This document shows, one piece after another, positions 6,537 to 10,725 of a stretch of DNA of 10,725 nt. Every line of letters starts with the position of its first letter. Position 1 is the first letter of the stretch. Under the pieces are notes generated by a model that was not told the DNA's origin, did not search any database, and was given only the letters and a program-made list of their open reading frames with translations. The position numbers and the translations under genes were made by a program. Origin of the DNA: Pseudomonadota bacterium (GTDB lineage: Bacteria; Pseudomonadota; Alphaproteobacteria; SMXQ01); contig JADFPK010000043.1 in assembly GCA_022562375.1 (NCBI GenBank), forward strand, positions 1-10,725, read 5' to 3'.

Positions 6537-6613
6537 TGGTCGGAGCGGCCGGATTCGAACCGGCGACCCCCACACCCCCAGTGTGATGCGCTACCAGGCT
6601 GCGCTACGCTCCG
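6537..6613 (-). tRNA. tRNA-Pro, anticodon GGG
   Basis: The 77-nt cloverleaf is complete. The acceptor stem pairs CGGAGCG (6607-6613) with CGCUCCG (6541-6547). The D arm is GCGC...GCGC with AGCCUGGUA in the loop. The anticodon stem UCACA/UGUGG encloses the loop CUGGGGG, giving anticodon GGG with G37, as in proline tRNAs. The T arm is GCCGG UUCGAAU CCGGC. ACCA is encoded at 6537-6540. It reads CCC and CCU codons. It follows the MerR-type gene by 145 bp and is ended by the hairpin at 6495-6528. Confidence 0.97.
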
Positions 6614-6712
6614 ATCCGGTTGAAATCGAGGGCGGCCGCCAAGAAGACGCCGCGCCATACCGGCCACTTTAGCCCCACCGGCATGTCGGCGCAACGCCGC
6701 CGGCGGACATCA

Positions 6713-6728
6713 CCGGTCGTTCGACCGG
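6713..6728. repeat. 16-bp near-perfect palindrome between tRNA-Pro and the MerR-type gene
   Basis: CCGGTCG-TT-CGACCGG forms 7-bp arms with a 2-bp centre. It lies 30 bp beyond the MerR-type gene stop and about 100 bp upstream of the tRNA. There is no T-run, so it is not a standard terminator. It could be an operator near the tRNA promoter or part of a Rho-type end; this is inference. Confidence 0.4.
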
Positions 6729-6758
6729 GATCGGAACGGACACCGTCGGCCGGTTCTT

Positions 6759-7232
6759 TCAGTCCTGGAGAATTTTCCGCAGCGCCGTCAGTTCGTCGAG
6801 CACCGAGGCGATCTCGCGCCGGCGTCCATCGTCGAGGCCGCCACCGCCACCATCACGTTTCTTGGCGCCGCCCCGAGGCGCGGATTTGGAGCCGGCCTTG
6901 GGACCGATGCCGTCGGCGCCGGCCCTGACGTTGCCGGCCAACAGGAGCTTGACCCCGCCTTCGCGCAGGAGCTTTTGCACGCCCCTGATGGTATAGCCGT
7001 CGCCATAGAGCAACCCCCGGATGGAGCGCAGCAACGCGATGTCCTCGGGCCGGTAGTAACGACGTCCGCCGCCCCTCTTCAAGGGTTTCACCTGGGCGAA
7101 CCTGCTCTCCCAGAAACGCAGGACATGCTGGGGAACGTCGAGTTCGGCGGCGACTTCGCTAATCGTGCGGAAAGCTGCCGCCGACTTATCGCCGCGGCGG
7201 CCCGCCGGGGCATGTTCAGCGGCGTCGGTCAC
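6759..7232 (-). CDS. MerR-family transcriptional regulator
   Basis: This 157-residue DNA-binding protein carries a MerR-type winged helix-turn-helix at about 21-90: [20 protein letters not shown], then WESRF, then [12 protein letters not shown] (57-68) in the wing and a helix to about 95. The C-terminal part (100-135) is Gly/Lys-rich and low in complexity and ends in a short helix ([15 protein letters not shown]). There is no Cys-based metal site, so a classical metal sensor is unlikely; related alphaproteobacterial proteins encoded after ihfA have no firmly assigned effector that I know of. The start is GTG at 7232, with AAGG 7 nt upstream overlapping the ihfA stop codon; the gap between the genes is 9 nt, so the two are certainly one operon. 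Autoregulation or control of the fatty-acid/ribosome operon is possible but not shown. Confidence 0.88.
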   Translation of the reverse strand: MTDAAEHAPAGRRGDKSAAAFRTISEVAAELDVPQHVLRFWESRFAQVKPLKRGGGRRYYRPEDIALLRSIRGLLYGDGYTIRGVQKLLREGGVKLLLAGNVRAGADGIGPKAGSKSAPRGGAKKRDGGGGGLDDGRRREIASVLDELTALRKILQD

Positions 7233-7241
7233 GGCCGGACC

Positions 7242-7565
7242 TTAAGCCTCGCCCCTCGTGCCGTCGGGAGACAGGCTCTCGTTGATACGGCTCTTGAGGA
7301 CGTGCGAGGCTCGGAAAACCAGGACCTTGCGGGGCAGAATCGGGACTTCCTCGCCGGTTTTCGGGTTGCGGCCGATGCGCTGGCCCTTGGAACGCACCGA
7401 AAAACTGCCAAAGGACGAGATCTTTACGACCTCGCCACGAATCAATGCATTGCTGATCTCATCCAACACCGATTCGACGAGCGCGGCCGACTCGTTGCGC
7501 GAAAGACCGACTTCCTGATAGACCGCTTCACTGAGTTGGGAACGGGTGACGGTATTGCCGTTCAT
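7242..7565 (-). CDS. ihfA: Integration host factor, alpha subunit
   Basis: The 107-residue protein belongs to the HU/IHF family. IHF is a heterodimer (with IhfB, not in this window) that binds specific sites in the minor groove and bends DNA sharply, shaping the nucleoid and promoters. Visible landmarks are the N-terminal helices ([19 protein letters not shown]), the core signature [15 protein letters not shown] (44-58), and the DNA-binding arm [13 protein letters not shown] (64-76) with the intercalating Pro68. [15 protein letters not shown] (81-95) closes the fold. Its distinction from HU rests on the [11 protein letters not shown] arm and the plsX-fabH-ihfA-merR gene order. ATG 7565 is chosen because GGGAGGA lies 8 nt upstream; a 14-residue upstream extension in the same frame is not part of the family. 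A possible promoter is at 7592-7620. The MerR-type gene follows after 9 nt. Confidence 0.95.
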   Translation of the reverse strand: MNGNTVTRSQLSEAVYQEVGLSRNESAALVESVLDEISNALIRGEVVKISSFGSFSVRSKGQRIGRNPKTGEEVPILPRKVLVFRASHVLKSRINESLSPDGTRGEA

Positions 7566-7591
7566 GAAGGTATCCTCCCGGTAGAAAACGA

Positions 7592-7620
7592 AGGTTAACC
7601 CGCCCAAATTAATCCGTCAA
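7592..7620 (-). promoter_or_regulatory. Putative promoter for ihfA and the MerR-type gene
   Basis: On the minus strand TTGACG (7615-7620) is separated by 17 nt from TAACCT (7592-7597). It lies in the 126-bp gap between fabH and ihfA, about 27 nt ahead of the ihfA start codon, and the surrounding DNA is more AT-rich than the genes. The -35 box is good and the -10 box is weak. Confidence 0.42.
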
Positions 7621-7691
7621 TATCAAAGGGATGCAGCATTTCGTTTAGGCGCCGCCCGGAGCCCGTCCGGTGGCCGGCGACGATACGGCCG

Positions 7692-8666
7692 CTACCACCT
7701 GACGACGCTCGAGGCCCAGGTGAATCCGCCGCCCATGGCCTCCATGATCACCACGTCGCCGGGCTTGATCCTGCCGTCCGACGTTGCCTCGGCAAGCGCC
7801 AGGGGTATGGAAGCGGCGGAAGTGTTGGCGTGGCGTTCGATGGTCACCACCATCTTCTCCGGCGGCAGCCCCAACTTGCGCGCGGTGCTGTCGAGGATGC
7901 GCTTGTTCGCCTGATGGGGGACCAGCCAGTCGATGTCTTCGGTCTCCATCCCGTTGGCCGTCAAGGCCTCTTGCAGCACGCTGGCCAGATTGGCGACGGC
8001 GTGCCGGAAAACTTCCTTTCCCACCATGCGCACCTGCCCGACCGTCCGGGTCGAGGACGGCCCGCCGTCGGTGTACAGCAGATCGTGCAGTCGGCCGTCG
8101 GAATGGAGGTGGGTGGAAAGTATCCCCCTATCGGCGCCGGTGCCGGCGCCATTGCCGGCGCGCAGGACCACCGCCCCGGCGCCGTCGCCGAACAGCACGC
8201 AGGTGTCGCGGTCCTGCCAGTCGACGATGCGCGAGAAGGTCTCGGCGCCGATGACCAACGCCGTTTCGGCCCGGCCCGTCTGGATGAAACTGTCGGCCAC
8301 GGCGAGGCCGAAGATGAAGCCGGAACACACGGCCTGGACATCGAAGGCGACGGCCTTGGTGGCGCCGATCAGAGCCTGCACCTGGGTCGCCGTCGCCGGG
8401 AAGGTCTCGTCCGGGGTGGTGGTGGCGAGCACGATGAGGTCAATATCCTCCGCCGCCTCGCCCGCCGATTGTAACGCCGCATCGGCGGCCGCCGCGCCGA
8501 GCCCGGAGGTCTTCTCGTCCTCGGCGGCGATGCGCCGTTCACGGATGCCGGTGCGGGAAAAGATCCATTCGTCGGAGGTATCCACCGACCGGGCAAGCTC
8601 GTCGTTGGTGACGACGCGTTCCGGGAGATGGGCGCCGCACCCGGCGACGACGGACCTGACGACCAT
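7692..8666 (-). CDS. fabH: Beta-ketoacyl-ACP synthase III
   Basis: FabH starts type II fatty-acid synthesis by condensing acetyl-CoA (or another acyl-CoA) with malonyl-ACP in the cytoplasm. The 324-residue product has the usual family length. The catalytic triad is visible: Cys114 in DVQAVCSGF, His251 in VPHQANKRI and Asn281 in [10 protein letters not shown]. Other signatures are [14 protein letters not shown] (32-45), the acyl-pocket region [13 protein letters not shown] (81-93), [11 protein letters not shown] (158-168) and the C-terminal [13 protein letters not shown]. The start codon shares its A with the plsX stop codon (TAATG), so the two genes are translationally coupled, as is common in bacteria. 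A 126-bp gap with a possible promoter separates it from ihfA. Confidence 0.97.
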   Translation of the reverse strand: MVVRSVVAGCGAHLPERVVTNDELARSVDTSDEWIFSRTGIRERRIAAEDEKTSGLGAAAADAALQSAGEAAEDIDLIVLATTTPDETFPATATQVQALIGATKAVAFDVQAVCSGFIFGLAVADSFIQTGRAETALVIGAETFSRIVDWQDRDTCVLFGDGAGAVVLRAGNGAGTGADRGILSTHLHSDGRLHDLLYTDGGPSSTRTVGQVRMVGKEVFRHAVANLASVLQEALTANGMETEDIDWLVPHQANKRILDSTARKLGLPPEKMVVTIERHANTSAASIPLALAEATSDGRIKPGDVVIMEAMGGGFTWASSVVRW

Positions 8667-9718
8667 TACGAAACGACCACGTGCTGCGGCGAACGCCGGT
8701 CTTCGCTGACGCGCCTCAACTCCTCGATGATCTGGTCGTTGAAACCACGAACGGCCAGTCCCACGGCCACGCCGATGGCGTTGGCGAAGCCCACGGCGTC
8801 GGTGCCGCCGTGGCTTTTCACGGTGATGCCGTTGAGCCCGAGCAGCATGGCACCGTTGTAGCGCCTGGGATCGAGATGGTTGCGAAGTTCCTTCAAGGAA
8901 CTCTTGACCAGAAGATAGCCGAGCCGGGTAAGCGCCGAGCGCCTGAAGGCCGACCGCAGAAGCCCGCTATAGAGACGCGCCATGCCTTCCGCCGTCTTGA
9001 TCGCCACGTTACCGGTGAATCCGTCGGTGACGACGACATCGACGGTCCCCGCCCAGGGATCGTCGCCCTCGATGAATCCGTGGAATTTGATCGGCAGGCT
9101 GGTCGTCCGCAGGATGGCGGCGGCGGTCTGCACCGCCTCATGTCCCTTGAAGACTTCCTCGCCAACGTTCAAAAGGCCGATGGTGGGCTGCTTGAGGCCG
9201 AGGACCATACGCGCATAAACCTCGCCCATGATGGCGAACTGCACCAGGTTTTCGGCATCGCATTGAATGTTGGCGCCGAGGTCGAGCATCACGCATTGGC
9301 CGCGCTGGGTCGGCAGGAGGCCCGCCATCGCCGGCCGATCGATTCCAGGCAGGGTCTTCAGCACCACCTTGGCCATGGCCATGAGAGCGCCGGTATTGCC
9401 CGCCGATACCACCGCGGCGGCATCGCCATCGCGAACCGCGTCGATGGCAAGGCGCATACTCGACCGCCGTCCGTTGCGAAGCGCCGAGGTGGGCTTGTCC
9501 TTTCCCAAGATCGCCACCTCGGTGTGGTGGATCGTGCACACCCGCCCGAGCTTCTCCATCCGCCGCAGCAATGGTTGAATCCGCCCTTCGTCACCGAACA
9601 GCAGGAAATCCACCTGCGGATACCTGTCGCGGGCGATGTTGGCGCCCTTGATCACCACCTCGGGCGCTCTGTCACCGCCCATGGCATCCAGGGCTATGGT
9701 TAAACGCTTGTCCACCAA
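8666..9718 (-). CDS. plsX: Phosphate acyltransferase PlsX
   Basis: PlsX makes acyl-phosphate from acyl-ACP and phosphate, the acyl donor for PlsY in the first step of phospholipid synthesis; it is a peripheral membrane enzyme. The 350-residue length is normal. Signatures are [19 protein letters not shown] (8-26), [15 protein letters not shown] (101-115), [13 protein letters not shown] (125-137), [19 protein letters not shown] (144-162) and [15 protein letters not shown] (232-246), followed by [16 protein letters not shown]. The start codon is not ATG: TTG at 9718 is followed directly by GTG at 9715, and either could be used with the AAGGATAGGGA just upstream. It follows rpmF by 29 nt and overlaps fabH by one base, giving the classic rpmF-plsX-fabH order. 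Confidence 0.97.
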   Translation of the reverse strand: MVDKRLTIALDAMGGDRAPEVVIKGANIARDRYPQVDFLLFGDEGRIQPLLRRMEKLGRVCTIHHTEVAILGKDKPTSALRNGRRSSMRLAIDAVRDGDAAAVVSAGNTGALMAMAKVVLKTLPGIDRPAMAGLLPTQRGQCVMLDLGANIQCDAENLVQFAIMGEVYARMVLGLKQPTIGLLNVGEEVFKGHEAVQTAAAILRTTSLPIKFHGFIEGDDPWAGTVDVVVTDGFTGNVAIKTAEGMARLYSGLLRSAFRRSALTRLGYLLVKSSLKELRNHLDPRRYNGAMLLGLNGITVKSHGGTDAVGFANAIGVAVGLAVRGFNDQIIEELRRVSEDRRSPQHVVVS

Positions 9719-9747
9719 TCCCTATCCTTGCCGTGCCGGCAGGTCGG

Positions 9748-9933
9748 TCAGGCCGCGCCCTCCGCTTCCACCACCTCGCGGCCGTCGTAATAGCCGCAAG
9801 ACGCGCACACATGATGGGGGCGTTTGAGGTCCCCGCAGTTCGAGCACTCGACATAAGCGGCGGGTTTCAAGGCATGGTGCGACCGGCGCATGTTGCGCCG
9901 TGACTTGGAGGTTTTCTTCTTGGGTACGGCCAT
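9748..9933 (-). CDS. rpmF: 50S ribosomal protein L32 (bL32), zinc-binding form
   Basis: The 61-residue product begins [20 protein letters not shown], the conserved start of bL32 after which the basic N-terminal arm enters the large subunit. Four Cys (30, 33, 43 and 46) in CSNC...CASC form the zinc ribbon, so this is the Cys-containing form, not the zinc-free paralogue. ATG 9933 gives the family N-terminus; an ATG six codons upstream (9951) would add a non-conserved MREKRF. The gene lies 85 nt after yceD, a pairing found widely in bacteria, and 29 nt ahead of plsX. Confidence 0.97.
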   Translation of the reverse strand: MAVPKKKTSKSRRNMRRSHHALKPAAYVECSNCGDLKRPHHVCASCGYYDGREVVEAEGAA

Positions 9934-10001
9934 AAATCTCTTCTCTCTCAAGGGTCGTCGGCGATGGATGGTTATTAACTCAAAAGCCTTTCCACCGGCA
10001 A

Positions 10002-10015
10002 GCGGCTTGAGCCGC
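10002..10015 (-). other. Short hairpin in the yceD-rpmF gap
   Basis: GCGGCT-CA-AGCCGC forms a 6-bp stem with a 2-nt tip directly after the yceD stop. A few bases on, the right arm AAGCC can instead pair with GGCTT, followed by TT. Two exclusive foldings in this 85-nt leader could influence rpmF expression, but no long T-run or known L32-binding structure is visible. Confidence 0.3.
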
Positions 10016-10018
10016 CAT

Positions 10019-10591
10019 TCACGTTTTTCTTCTCAGTTTCGCCAGTTTCTTGAATGGCGACTCGGAGAACTCTCCGTCCGCGTCATCGCCCTCCTTGCCG
10101 GCGTCCGCGCCGCCGGGCGCCGAACCAAGCGCCGACGAATCGGCGCCGGTCGCGCGGGGGTACGGATCGAGCGCCAGCGCCAAATGCTCGGCGACGGCTT
10201 CGCCGACGTCGATCACATCGCCAGACCAAGGCTCGGGCGAATCTTGGCCTTTCAAAAGGACCACTGTCTCGGCCTCCGCGGGTTCCCCCGCGTCCTCATC
10301 ATAGACGAGGACGAAGGAGTCCTCGATACGCGATGGGACGGGCTCAAGGGTGACGACACAGGACTGTACCACATCGGCGGAGAAATTGGCACTGAGACGG
10401 ACGCGGCGCGCGGCGCCTAATTTGGTCAGGGTGACGGACGCCGTCAACGCGCCGAGCGAGTCGAGGCCGAACCTTCGCGCCAGGGCGGCGCGCTCGGCGC
10501 CGTCGGCGACGATATCGAGCGTTTCTACCGCCTCCATGCGGTCGACGGCGACGGTGCGCGAAAATTCGGGCTCGATGTCCTGATCCTTCAT
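10019..10591 (-). CDS. yceD: YceD family protein (DUF177), 23S rRNA accumulation factor type
   Basis: The 190-residue product has the DUF177 core: an N-terminal beta domain ([11 protein letters not shown]), [20 protein letters not shown] (55-74), then [20 protein letters not shown] (74-93) with the family's conserved Cys78 and [13 protein letters not shown] (93-100) and [20 protein letters not shown] (122-141) follow, with LDPYPR (141-146) as the typical end of the domain. Residues 148-178 are an acidic Gly/Ala-rich linker, and the tail [13 protein letters not shown] is a common basic C-terminus in alphaproteobacterial members. Family members are linked to 23S rRNA processing or stability and are usually encoded beside rpmF, as here. 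Its ATG overlaps the stop of the upstream chaperone gene (ATGA), so coupled translation is likely. Confidence 0.93.
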   Translation of the reverse strand: MKDQDIEPEFSRTVAVDRMEAVETLDIVADGAERAALARRFGLDSLGALTASVTLTKLGAARRVRLSANFSADVVQSCVVTLEPVPSRIEDSFVLVYDEDAGEPAEAETVVLLKGQDSPEPWSGDVIDVGEAVAEHLALALDPYPRATGADSSALGSAPGGADAGKEGDDADGEFSESPFKKLAKLRRKT

Positions 10592-10725
10592 CGCCCCTCT
10601 CCTGGCCGGCCGGACACCGGCGGTGGCCCGAACCCGACCTTACCCGCCAACAGCTCCGCCACCGGCACGGCGCCGAGCGCCCCGGCCTCGCGGCGCACGT
10701 AATCGGCCATCGCCCGCAAGGCGCC
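10588..10725 (-). CDS. Ubiquinol-cytochrome c chaperone family protein, C-terminal part only
   Basis: Forty-five codons are visible, entering from the right edge and ending at TGA 10588-10590. The segment reads ALRAMADYVRREAGALGAVP, then VAELLAGKVGFGPPP, which resembles the end of the CBP3-like chaperone domain, where a YVRR helix is followed by a short LLAG..FxxP tail. Such proteins help assemble cytochrome bc1. Placement directly before yceD, with a 4-nt ATGA overlap, is the usual order in alphaproteobacteria and carries much of the assignment, since the fragment alone is short. The terminal VSGRPGEGR appears unstructured. The start and most of the domain lie outside the window. Confidence 0.6.
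   Translation of the reverse strand, partial: GALRAMADYVRREAGALGAVPVAELLAGKVGFGPPPVSGRPGEGR

Noticed and set aside
6509..6694. Minus-strand open frame of 61 codons over the tRNA
   Set aside because: It overlaps tRNA-Pro and its terminator; the usual spurious translation of a tRNA gene.
8681..9703. Plus-strand open frame of 340 codons
   Set aside because: It is antisense to plsX, which is unambiguous from its conserved motifs.

Overview
The window is high-GC DNA from an alphaproteobacterium, most likely of the Rhodospirillales type. The right half carries, all on the minus strand, a conserved alphaproteobacterial gene order: the tail of a ubiquinol-cytochrome c chaperone gene, yceD (DUF177), rpmF, plsX, fabH, ihfA, a MerR-type regulator, and tRNA-Pro(GGG) with its terminator. 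These genes are tightly spaced and partly overlapping. They couple ribosome and lipid growth functions (L32, PlsX, FabH) with a nucleoid protein and a small regulator. This block is ordinary and confidently assigned.

The left half is accessory. At the left edge (1-1506, minus) an open frame runs off the window. It encodes an acidic, proline-rich N-terminal part followed by at least 23 consecutive repeats of 15 residues, most anchored by Trp at position 1 and Leu at position 9. The DNA period is exactly 45 bp apart from one 69-bp unit. I do not recognise the protein; the pattern fits a long 15-residue (pentadecad) coiled coil or a charged single helix. It is the least explained feature here. 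Upstream of it lies a gene-poor stretch of 559 bp with a very AT-rich core.

Positions 2066-5360 (minus) hold a small metabolic cluster: a gamma-glutamyltransferase-family Ntn hydrolase, then, after 188 bp with a possible promoter of its own, two overlapping genes of the RraA / HMG-CHA aldolase family. One paralogue has the full D-X20-R-D active-site motif. The other has Gly in place of the first Asp. The hydrolase keeps its catalytic Thr but appears to lack the Arg that binds gamma-glutamyl substrates. Together they suggest a catabolic pathway that cleaves an amide-type substrate and then breaks down a 2-oxo/hydroxy acid; the substrate cannot be told from sequence.

Between this cluster and the tRNA is one plus-strand gene (5775-6290) for an unrecognised protein of 171 residues with a single membrane segment. 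About 200 bp of featureless sequence then leads to the terminator shared by the converging transcription units. I saw no CRISPR array, insertion sequence, rRNA or clear defence system.
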